Assembly: GCA_039029915.1 (NCBI GenBank)
Contig: JBCCFD010000487.1
Location: 1-5,816, forward strand
DNA: 5,816 nucleotides
Direction of reading: 5' to 3'
Source of the DNA: QQUD01 sp039029915
Lineage (GTDB): Bacteria > Chloroflexota > Anaerolineae > Promineifilales > Promineifilaceae
In this document: piece after piece, positions 1 to 4,785 of the stretch
How positions within the stretch are numbered: position 1 is the stretch's first letter
How the letters are laid out: each line of letters opens with the position of its first letter
Position numbers and translations under genes: made by a program
Notes under the pieces: model-generated
What the model saw: the letters and a program-made list of their open reading frames with translations, nothing else
Told to the model about the DNA's origin: nothing
The model's database searches: none

Positions 1-1
1 A

Positions 2-1282
2 AGCTTTGAGCGCATTGGTATGCCGGAGGGGCGATTTCCGCTGGCACAGGCGGCGCTCTATTTGGCTACGGCACCAAAGTCAAACACCACGTTTTCGTTT
101 TTCGATGCGTTAACGGCCGTTGAAAAAGAGCAAGAGGCTGATGTGCCGAACCACCTCAAAGATGGCAATCGAGACAAAGAAGGGTTCGGACATGGCAAAG
201 GGTATCTTTACCCACATGCTTACACCGATCATTGGGTGGCTCAACAATATTTACCCGAAACCCTGCAGGGAAACATGTTCTATGAGCCCTCTGACCAAGG
301 GTATGAGCAAACGATTCGGGAACAGGTTGAGCGCAGGCGTGAAGCCCAGCTAGCCGCCATGCTCGAGGTGGGTGATCGACACTTAGAAATTGCGGAGGTG
401 CTTTCTACAAGCCCCACCGATCGTAAAAAGGACGCTTGGCTGCAGCGGACCATTGCTGGCAACGGTCAGGCATTGGGCCAAATTCGGGACAAGCTGTTTG
501 AACGAGCAGTGGTTCAAAGGCATCATTTGCTGCTTGATCTTGAAGCGGGAACGGGACTTTTAACTTGGGAAGCGGTGCGTAAAGCACCTGAAGGCGGGGT
601 ATGGGCGCTCTCATCAGATCAAAAAAACGGTGAGGCTCTGCGTGAGCAAGCGAATCGACTCTCTGAAATTGAGCGGCCCACGATCCTGTTAGGTGCGCTT
701 GATGAGTTGACGTATCTGTTGACCCTGCGCGGGGAAGAGGATATTCGTTTTGATCGGGTGCTGGGTCGAAATTTGTTTACCCGATCCCGTGAAACGGCCA
801 CGGCCGTATCTGCGCTTGTTTTGGGTCAGTTAAATGAAAACGGCCGTTTTTGCTTGGCTCAAACCATTCCCCAACAGAGTCAGCGACTTTACAATTTGGT
901 GGACTGGAAAGGACAACCTGACGCTTTACTGCAGAAAGTCAAAGCGGCTGAAGAGACCATCTATTCAGACCCAACTGACGATTTAGTGAACTGGAATGGG
1001 GAGACGCTTGTTGAGCTTATTCAATCAACCGGCTTTGCATCGGTTGAAATCGACTATCTTATCGATAAACAGTCTCGCTACATTCAGAAAGCCCAGCTGC
1101 AGAGATGGTTTGAGGATAACGAGGGAACAAACGGCCGCTTAAGCTACAAGGCACGTTTGGCGCAGCAAGGAATGAGCGGAGAGGAATTAACGGCCGTTGA
1201 GCGTCTGTATCGTCAACAGCTTCAAGAGCAAACGGTTCTTTGGCAAACCACAACCGGTATCATCATTTCAAAAACTAGCTAG
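2..1282 (+). CDS. rarA: RarA (MgsA) replication-associated recombination ATPase fused to a methyltransferase-like domain, 3' part
   Basis: The reading frame is open at the left edge, so the AAA+ ATPase core lies upstream and the ATG at position 20 is an internal Met. The first visible residues, SFERIGMPEGRFPLAQAALY followed by LATAPKSN, match the tetramerisation region of RarA/MgsA/WRNIP1, a clamp-loader-like ATPase acting at stalled replication forks. GKGYLYPH and YLPETLQG...FYEPSDQGYE complete the usual C-terminus near residue 95, counting from the ATG at 20. About 300 further residues follow. They include LLLDLEAGTGLLTWEA (170-185), which resembles SAM-methyltransferase motif I, and a strand ending RFDRVLGRNLF (243-253) where a methyltransferase motif IV would be expected but the usual catalytic residues are not seen. 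Cyanobacterial RarA proteins have a comparable long unknown-domain fusion. The tail is probably a degenerate Rossmann fold; activity is unproven. It ends at TAG 1280-1282. Four perfect ACGGCCGT sites lie inside the gene. Confidence 0.9.
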   Translation, partial: SFERIGMPEGRFPLAQAALYLATAPKSNTTFSFFDALTAVEKEQEADVPNHLKDGNRDKEGFGHGKGYLYPHAYTDHWVAQQYLPETLQGNMFYEPSDQGYEQTIREQVERRREAQLAAMLEVGDRHLEIAEVLSTSPTDRKKDAWLQRTIAGNGQALGQIRDKLFERAVVQRHHLLLDLEAGTGLLTWEAVRKAPEGGVWALSSDQKNGEALREQANRLSEIERPTILLGALDELTYLLTLRGEEDIRFDRVLGRNLFTRSRETATAVSALVLGQLNENGRFCLAQTIPQQSQRLYNLVDWKGQPDALLQKVKAAEETIYSDPTDDLVNWNGETLVELIQSTGFASVEIDYLIDKQSRYIQKAQLQRWFEDNEGTNGRLSYKARLAQQGMSGEELTAVERLYRQQLQEQTVLWQTTTGIIISKTS

Positions 1283-1315
1283 CTTGATGTGCCTGCGTCT
1301 TAAGTCCCACCTGTG

Positions 1316-1343
1316 GTAAGGTCATAGCATGCTATGACCTTAC
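1316..1343. repeat. Perfect 28-bp palindrome after rarA
   Basis: Arms GTAAGGTCATAGCA and TGCTATGACCTTAC are perfect reverse complements with no spacer, centred between 1329 and 1330. The palindrome starts 33 nt after the rarA stop. As RNA it would form a stem of about 12 bp with a 4-nt loop. The nearest T run (1352-1356) begins 8 nt after the stem, too far for a classical intrinsic terminator. It could be a transcript 3' end-stabilising hairpin, a cruciform, or a protein-binding site. The structure is certain; the role is not. Confidence 0.75.
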
Positions 1344-1413
1344 GTTCATCATTTTTCTGGATAATCTGAACTGGCACATAAAGATAACCAATCAAGCTGC
1401 CTTGAAAGCTCCC

Positions 1414-1452
1414 CAAAAAGGCGCTAATGATTTAATCATCGATGCCTTTTTG
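1414..1452. terminator. Candidate bidirectional intrinsic terminator between convergent genes
   Basis: Arms CAAAAAGGC (1414-1422) and GCCTTTTTG (1444-1452) pair perfectly. Inside them a second dyad, ATGATT (1427-1432) / AATCAT (1434-1439), can extend the fold. Each strand ends its hairpin in a run of five T, so the structure could stop transcription of rarA from the left and of the small - strand gene (stop codon 1497) from the right. A further 6-bp hairpin, AAACGA/TCGTTT (1477-1492), lies just past that stop codon. The long interior loop weakens the case. Confidence 0.5.
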
Positions 1453-1496
1453 TACGATTTTGGTTTGTTAGCATCGAAACGAATGGTCGTTTAAAA

Positions 1497-1628
1497 TCAT
1501 CTATTTTCTTGTTGTGTGATTTGATTTGGGCTATTTAGAAAGGTGAAGATCAAAAACGGAGTCGTCAAAAAACCAAGACAATAAACAACAAATAGTAAAA
1601 AAAACAAATTACCCAATGAAAGTGTCAT
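1497..1628 (-). CDS. Small single-pass membrane protein, 43 residues, unknown function
   Basis: Read on the - strand, ATG 1628-1626 opens a 43-codon frame closed by TGA at 1499-1497. The peptide starts MTLSLGNLFFLLFVVYCLGF and continues LTTPFLIFTFLN before a polar tail, SPNQITQQENR. Residues about 8-31 are almost entirely hydrophobic, with a Pro kink at 24, which predicts one transmembrane helix and a short polar C-terminus. Support for a real gene is unusually good for this size. AGGAGG (1642-1637) stands 8 nt before the ATG, a TATAAA -10 box (1660-1655) is placed to start transcription at about 1648, and a hairpin with a T run follows the stop. The gene converges on rarA and diverges from the M20 gene. 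No family is recognised; a toxin-like or regulatory membrane peptide is possible but nothing in the sequence decides this. Confidence 0.7.
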   Translation of the reverse strand: MTLSLGNLFFLLFVVYCLGFLTTPFLIFTFLNSPNQITQQENR

Positions 1629-1636
1629 ACTGCGTA

Positions 1637-1642
1637 CCTCCT
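1637..1642 (-). promoter_or_regulatory. Strong Shine-Dalgarno of the small membrane protein gene
   Basis: The - strand reads AGGAGG followed by the 8-nt spacer TACGCAGT and ATG. It is the best ribosome-binding site in the window and is the main argument that this short frame is translated. Confidence 0.75.
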
Positions 1643-1654
1643 GAACTGCATGGG

Positions 1655-1660
1655 TTTATA
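1655..1660 (-). promoter_or_regulatory. -10 element TATAAA for the small membrane protein gene
   Basis: TATAAA on the - strand (1660 to 1655) puts the expected start point near 1648, about 20 nt before the ATG and just ahead of the Shine-Dalgarno. The best -35 at 18 nt spacing is only TTAGCG (1684-1679), so promoter strength is uncertain. Confidence 0.4.
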
Positions 1661-1698
1661 AAATTTCATCAAAAACAACGCTAAAAGTAGTACATCTT

Positions 1699-1721
1699 GG
1701 GGGGGATGGGAGTAAATGGGG
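1699..1721 (+). other. G-rich tract with quadruplex potential
   Basis: Seven G (1699-1705) are followed by GGG (1708-1710) and GGGG (1718-1721) with spacers AT and AGTAAAT. Splitting the first run gives four G triplets with loops of 1, 2 and 7 nt, which meets the common G3+N1-7 pattern. It lies between the two divergent promoters. Folding is inferred from the pattern only. Confidence 0.35.
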
Positions 1722-1773
1722 AGTGAAACCAGTGTGAACTCTTCGTAAACGACAGATCATAATCGATTGCCCC

Positions 1774-1782
1774 TGTTATACT
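1774..1782 (+). promoter_or_regulatory. Extended -10 promoter candidate for the M20 gene
   Basis: TGTTATACT has the TGn extension directly before TATACT (1777-1782, five of six consensus). No good -35 hexamer is present at 16-18 nt, as is typical for extended -10 promoters. Predicted start is about 1789, leaving a leader of roughly 170 nt. Confidence 0.45.
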
Positions 1783-1962
1783 TTATCTTTGTAGGCAAAG
1801 GTATCCATTGTAATTAGGCTATTACGGCCGTTTACACCGCATCAGCAAATAATTTTGAACGCAATCCATTAAAGACAAAGACGTCGTATCTGTATTTTCG
1901 CGCTTGGGTCGCAACGGTGTGCCAAAATGATAGCTGGAAGATGTAGAGAGTGTAGGTAAATC

Positions 1963-3156
1963 ATGTCAAACATCCCTGATTTCAAACAAGAAGCACATGA
2001 ACTGTTTGATGAAATGGTTCAAGTCAGACGAGACTTTCATCGTTATCCAGAGCTTGGATTTCACGAAACACGAACATCCAATATTGTCGCCGAAAAATTG
2101 GGAGAACTCGGATATGAAGTTCAGCGAGGCATTGGTCAAACTGGGGTTGTGGGCTTGCTTGATGGGCCGACCGAAGGGCCGGTCATTATGCTTCGTTTCG
2201 ATATGGACGCGCTACCCATTCAAGAAGAAAATAACGTTTCATATATCTCTAAAAATGATGGCGTTATGCACGCCTGTGGTCACGATGGTCATATGTCGAT
2301 GGGATTGGCGCTTGCTAAAATCATGGCCAAGCATCGAGATAAAATTAAGGGCACTCTCAAATTTGTGTTCCAACCGGCTGAAGAAGGGCTTGGTGGCGCA
2401 TTTGCCATGATCTCTGATGGCGTTTTAGAAAATCCCCGTCCAGACTATGCCTTTGCGATGCACCTTTGGACCCCTGAACCGTATGGCAATGTGCGTATTG
2501 TTGAAGGGCCAACCATGTCGTCCTCAAGCGTATTTACATTAACGGTTCAAGGAGTTGGTGGACACGGAGCTGCCCCTCATTTAGCGACAGACCCTGTCTT
2601 GGCAGCCGCACATATTGTGTCAGCCCTGCAGAGCATCACTAGTCGCAACATCGATCCTCAAGAGAGCGTTGTCTTATCAATTGGGCAATTTACGGCGGGC
2701 ACCACATTTAACGTTATCCCAGATAAAGCCCTGCTAAAAGGGACAGTCCGAAGCTATAATAACGAGCTGCATCGCTTGGTTTATCGTCGCATTTTAGAAA
2801 TGGCGACTCAGATGGCGACTGCGTTTAACTGCAAAGTCACCATGGAAACGATTGCGATTGTTCAAGCGGTCGTTAATTCTCCCGAACCCACGGCAATTGT
2901 GCACGATGCGGCCGTTAAAATTTTTGGGGAAGATAAAATTAATCCTCGCCGCACGATGGCATCAGAAGATATGGGCTTTTTCCTTGACGAGATTCCTGGC
3001 TGTTACTTCTTTATTGGGGCCAGAAATGAAGAAAAAGGTTATACGTACCCCCATCATCATCCAAAATTTGACTTTGACGAACGGTCGATGATCAACGGTG
3101 TTTCGTTAATGGCTGAAACCGTTTCTCATTATGTGATGAATGGTTATGTAAAGTAG
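1963..3156 (+). CDS. M20 family metallo-amidohydrolase (IAA-amino acid / hippurate hydrolase-like)
   Basis: This 397-residue cytoplasmic enzyme has the normal length of the M20D group, which hydrolyses amide bonds of N-acylated amino acids using two metal ions. Visible landmarks are RRDFHRYPELGFHE (22-35), RFDMDALPI (78-86), the metal-binding CGHDGH (105-110; Cys105 and His107), QPAEEG (138-142; Glu140/Glu141 as general base and ligand), AMHLW with His167, the dimerisation-domain start GGHGAAPH (199-206), GTTFNVIPD (246-254), and the late His cluster YPHHHP (362-367) supplying the last ligand. All ligands expected for the family appear present, so it should be active. The substrate cannot be told from sequence. 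The start is fixed because an in-frame TAA (1957-1959) lies just upstream; the AGG at 1954-1956 gives a modest ribosome-binding site. No signal peptide is seen. It seems to be transcribed alone. Confidence 0.92.
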   Translation: MSNIPDFKQEAHELFDEMVQVRRDFHRYPELGFHETRTSNIVAEKLGELGYEVQRGIGQTGVVGLLDGPTEGPVIMLRFDMDALPIQEENNVSYISKNDGVMHACGHDGHMSMGLALAKIMAKHRDKIKGTLKFVFQPAEEGLGGAFAMISDGVLENPRPDYAFAMHLWTPEPYGNVRIVEGPTMSSSSVFTLTVQGVGGHGAAPHLATDPVLAAAHIVSALQSITSRNIDPQESVVLSIGQFTAGTTFNVIPDKALLKGTVRSYNNELHRLVYRRILEMATQMATAFNCKVTMETIAIVQAVVNSPEPTAIVHDAAVKIFGEDKINPRRTMASEDMGFFLDEIPGCYFFIGARNEEKGYTYPHHHPKFDFDERSMINGVSLMAETVSHYVMNGYVK

Positions 3157-3181
3157 GAGCGCCTAGAAAAAAACCAGTTTT

Positions 3182-3252
3182 GGTGGTGTCCCACCGCGCC
3201 AGCTTGCTCGGTTTGGAAACCTGAGACAGCACACATCCTGTGAGTGGCTGCT
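3182..3252 (+). repeat. Chain of three small hairpins after the M20 gene
   Basis: GGTGG-TGTC-CCACC (3182-3195), CTC/GGTTT-GG-AAACC/GAG (3207-3225, one bulged T), and an imperfect stem GAG(A)CAGC.../...GCTGCTC (3223-3252) follow each other, starting 26 nt after the stop. None is followed by a proper T run. They may be a structured 3' end, or part of an intergenic repeat together with the 18-bp stem further right. Confidence 0.4.
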
Positions 3253-3275
3253 CCTTGTTAAAAAATTGAAGTAAA

Positions 3276-3322
3276 AACGCAGAGGGCGCAGAGAAAACAA
3301 TAAACTCTGCGCCCTCTGCGTT
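3276..3322. repeat. Long hairpin with 18-bp perfect stem, built of 9-nt units
   Basis: Arms AACGCAGAGGGCGCAGAG (3276-3293) and CTCTGCGCCCTCTGCGTT (3305-3322) pair perfectly around an 11-nt A-rich loop. Each arm is itself two copies of a 9-nt unit (CTCTGCGCC, CTCTGCGTT). It may end transcription of the M20 gene by structure, but the following TTCTTCTTG is a poor T tract. Such CTCTGCG-type repeats are, from general familiarity, frequent between genes of many environmental bacteria. Confidence 0.6.
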
Positions 3323-3358
3323 CTTCTTGACATCAAATTCCCCAACAATGGAAAAATA

Positions 3359-3378
3359 AATATAGACTAAGCTATATT
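3359..3378. promoter_or_regulatory. Dyad operator candidate upstream of the GbsR-type regulator
   Basis: AATATAG (3359-3365) and CTATATT (3372-3378) form a perfect 7-bp inverted repeat with a 6-bp spacer, so the half-site centres lie 13 bp apart. The right arm overlaps the first bases of the -35 box. The placement suits autoregulation by the downstream winged-helix protein; binding is not shown. Confidence 0.4.
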
Positions 3379-3405
3379 GACGCTCGTTTTAAATGTTGTT
3401 AACAT
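3377..3405 (+). promoter_or_regulatory. Sigma-70-like promoter for the regulator-NTPase pair
   Basis: TTGACG (3377-3382, five of six) and TAACAT (3400-3405, four of six) are separated by 17 bp. Predicted start is about 3412, roughly 33 nt before the ATG. The -10 box is embedded in the inverted repeat ATGTT-GTT-AACAT (3393-3405), a second possible repressor site. Confidence 0.5.
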
Positions 3406-3444
3406 CATCATAACTTTCAAAACGTTTTGAACGCAGGGGTGTTT

Positions 3445-3981
3445 ATGCACGATAGTCTCACAGGTGTAAATGATAGTACAGTCGCTGGTCTTGGAAGATT
3501 AGCCGGGTTTTTTGGATTTAGTGAAGTGATGGGTCGGCTTTATGGTACGTTGCTCATGAATCCGGGACCGTTATCCCTTGATGATTTGGTCGCTCGATTG
3601 CGCATTAGCAAAGGCTCGGTCAGCATGAACATGCGCGACTTAGAGCGCTGGGGGATGGCGAAAGAGGTGTGGGTGCGCGGTGAGCGCAAAAAGTATTACT
3701 CGGCGGAACATGATTTGTGGCAGGTTATTCGCAATGTGCTAAACAGTCGTGAGCGGCGCGAAGTGATGATCGCCATTCAAGTTTTAAGTGAAAGCGTTGA
3801 AAAACTGCAAAAAGCAGAAGGGGAACTGTCTCCTGAGGATCAAGAATTGGCTCGCTTTTACTTGGAACGCATTGACGATTTACGTGCCTTTTTCCAGTTT
3901 GCGCAAATGGCATTAGAAACAGTTTTGGGTAGTGAAGAAAACCTCGATTTTGAAGCCGTTACAAAGATAGAAATAGGTTAA
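3445..3981 (+). CDS. GbsR/MarR-type winged helix-turn-helix transcriptional regulator
   Basis: The product is a 178-residue DNA-binding protein. LSLDDLVARLRISKGSVSMN (43-62) with MRDLERWGMAKEV is the helix-turn-helix, where LRISKGSVS fits the recognition-helix entry typical of GbsR relatives. VRGERKKYY (77-85) is the wing. Residues 92-165 are helical and rich in Leu and charged residues, as expected for the dimerising part. GbsR homologues in Bacillus and relatives respond to choline or glycine betaine; the ligand here is unknown. ATG 3445 is chosen because AGGGG (3435-3439) precedes it by 5 nt; a TTG at 3427 would add six residues but lacks such a site. The gene is followed after 7 nt by the NTPase gene, so the two are probably co-transcribed. 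Dyads around its promoter suggest autoregulation. Confidence 0.85.
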   Translation: MHDSLTGVNDSTVAGLGRLAGFFGFSEVMGRLYGTLLMNPGPLSLDDLVARLRISKGSVSMNMRDLERWGMAKEVWVRGERKKYYSAEHDLWQVIRNVLNSRERREVMIAIQVLSESVEKLQKAEGELSPEDQELARFYLERIDDLRAFFQFAQMALETVLGSEENLDFEAVTKIEIG

Positions 3982-3988
3982 AAACAAC

Positions 3989-4513
3989 GTGAAAATAGCT
4001 GTTGGTTCAATGAATCCGGTGAAGATTACGGCCGTTTCCAACATCGTCGCACGCGTCTGGCCTGAGTGCACTGTTGAGGGGGTAGCCGTGCCATCTGGCG
4101 TTAGCGATATGCCCATGAGCGATGAGGAGACGATTGAAGGCTCAAAGAATCGAGCCTTGGCTGCGCGTGAGGCACTGGACGCTGATTTTGGCTTTGGGCT
4201 TGAAGGTGGTGTGCATCCGTGGGCTGGAGGCCTGTTGCTGATGGGCTGGGTGGCGGCGGTGGATAAAAACGGCCGTTTTGGCCTTGGTGGCTGTGGCCGG
4301 CTGCCGTTGCCTAAGATAATCAGTGACCGCGTGCTGGCGGGTGAAGAGTTGGGTGATGTGATGGATGACTTACTTCACGACCACAATAGCAAGCAAAAAG
4401 AAGGGGCGGTAGGTGCCTTAACAGGTAATCTGATCACGCGGGTTGAGGCGTTTCAGTTTGGGGTGGCCAATGCGCTGGGGCGTTTTGTTACCGAAGGGTT
4501 TTATGATGACTGA
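3989..4513 (+). CDS. yjjX: Inosine/xanthosine triphosphatase, DUF84 (YjjX) family
   Basis: The product is a 174-residue cytoplasmic enzyme, the usual family length, expected to hydrolyse ITP and XTP and so keep deaminated purines out of nucleic acids. The N-terminus KIAVGSMNPVKI carries the NPVK nucleotide-binding element (9-12). SGVSDMPMSDEETIEGSKNR (36-55) is the family block seen in E. coli YjjX as SGVPEQPFGSEET. DFGFGLEGGV (66-75) holds the acidic metal-binding residues, and LPLPKIISDRVLAGEELGDV (105-124) and KEGAVGALTGNLITR (137-151) complete the match. The start is GTG 3989, since the conserved N-terminus begins there; only a weak AGG (3976-3978) precedes it. The 7-nt gap to the regulator stop therefore suggests translational coupling. 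Two perfect ACGGCCGT palindromes lie in the gene. Confidence 0.9.
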   Translation: MKIAVGSMNPVKITAVSNIVARVWPECTVEGVAVPSGVSDMPMSDEETIEGSKNRALAAREALDADFGFGLEGGVHPWAGGLLLMGWVAAVDKNGRFGLGGCGRLPLPKIISDRVLAGEELGDVMDDLLHDHNSKQKEGAVGALTGNLITRVEAFQFGVANALGRFVTEGFYDD

Positions 4514-4583
4514 CCAAAATAAATAATAATTACTGCCCTCCTCTAGCTCTAGCTCCGCCCTCCAGCTTATCCTTCATCCACGG

Positions 4584-4602
4584 TTTTTCAGTGTTTGAAA
4601 AA
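4584..4602 (+). terminator. Weak hairpin after the NTPase gene
   Basis: TTTTTCA (4584-4590) and TGAAAAA (4596-4602) form a 7-bp A/T-rich stem with a 5-nt loop, 70 nt after the stop of the NTPase gene. It has no T run after it on the + strand. It is the closest thing to a terminator for the pair, but a poor one, and its left arm is shared with the longer inverted repeat. Confidence 0.25.
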
Positions 4603-4618
4603 GTGCACAAATATAGAA

Positions 4619-4680
4619 CGCTGATTTCGCTGATTTTCATCTGTTTTATCCGCGTAATCCGTGTCATCCGCGTTCCATTT
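4619..4680. repeat. Degenerate tandem array of 9-nt units
   Basis: The stretch divides into 9-nt steps: CGCTGATTT, CGCTGATTT, TCATCTGTT, TTATCCGCG, TAATCCGTG, TCATCCGCG, TTCCATTT. The first two are identical, and the last full units share the pattern WATCCGNG. This resembles the ATCCGTG/ATCTGCG-type intergenic repeats scattered through many environmental bacterial genomes (recalled, not searched). It is non-coding here and lies inside the inverted-repeat bracket 4581-4730. Confidence 0.6.
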
Positions 4681-4685
4681 AGAGA

Positions 4686-4718
4686 ATAACCGAACCTTTT
4701 TTGGTTATATTTCTTTTT
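4686..4718 (+). terminator. Possible intrinsic terminator ahead of nurA
   Basis: ATAACC (4686-4691) pairs with GGTTAT (4703-4708) over a T-rich loop, and TTTCTTTTT (4710-4718) follows. It could insulate nurA from upstream transcription. The stem has only two G/C pairs, so the call is tentative. Confidence 0.3.
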
Positions 4719-4770
4719 ACTGAAAAACCGTTATCCTTCGTGCCTCTGCCTTTCGCCCGTAGACCATCTG

Positions 4771-4779
4771 TGCTACACT
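4771..4779 (+). promoter_or_regulatory. Extended -10 promoter directly before nurA (leaderless arrangement)
   Basis: TGC-TACACT has the TGn extension and four of six consensus bases. The hexamer ends 6 nt before the ATG at 4786, so transcription would start at or next to the start codon. No Shine-Dalgarno is present in this gap, which fits a leaderless mRNA. No good -35 is visible. Confidence 0.35.
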
Positions 4780-4785
4780 CACCGC

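Larger units (their letters stand above)
1646..1962. other. Divergent control region and long leader ahead of the M20 gene
   Basis: This roughly 320-bp space separates the - strand small gene from the + strand amidohydrolase. It contains the -10 box of the former, a G-rich tract (1699-1721), an extended -10 promoter for the latter (1774-1782), one ACGGCCGT palindrome (1824-1831), and about 170 nt of apparent 5' leader. No convincing coding frame was seen in it. A 10-codon frame at 1927-1959 ends 3 nt before the M20 start but lacks a ribosome-binding site. Confidence 0.6.
4567..4739. mobile_element. MITE-like candidate: inverted repeat flanked by 9-bp direct repeat
   Basis: CGGTTTTTCAGT (4581-4592) and ACTGAAAAACCG (4719-4730) are perfect reverse complements; A4580/T4731 extends them to 13 bp. 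They enclose 126 nt of non-coding sequence. The 9-mer TTATCCTTC occurs both at 4567-4575 and at 4731-4739, like a target duplication, directly abutting the right end. On the left 5 nt (ATCCA) separate it from the inverted repeat, which is a flaw in the model. No transposase is encoded. The whole could also be an RNA stem or a composite of common intergenic repeats. Confidence 0.4.

Noticed and set aside
20..1282. Complete 420-residue gene starting at ATG 20
   Set aside because: The frame is open to the window edge, and the residues before the ATG (SFERIG) continue the conserved RarA sequence, so the true start is upstream.
1927..1959. 10-codon leader peptide just before the M20 start
   Set aside because: No ribosome-binding site, no codon pattern suggesting attenuation, and no terminator hairpin after it.
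1997..2410. 137-codon + strand frame inside the M20 gene
   Set aside because: It is a shadow of the amidohydrolase frame, which holds all metal-binding motifs; the alternative translation has none.
3163..3348. 61-codon - strand frame after the M20 gene
   Set aside because: It is a by-product of the hairpin and 9-nt repeat region (Arg/Leu/Ser-rich low-complexity translation), with no ribosome-binding site and no family resemblance.
3427..3444. TTG start adding six residues to the GbsR-type regulator
   Set aside because: The AGGGG ribosome-binding site lies inside this stretch and is correctly spaced for the ATG at 3445 instead.
4619..4680. CRISPR array
   Set aside because: Units are 9 nt, contiguous and degenerate, with no spacers of constant length and no cas genes nearby.
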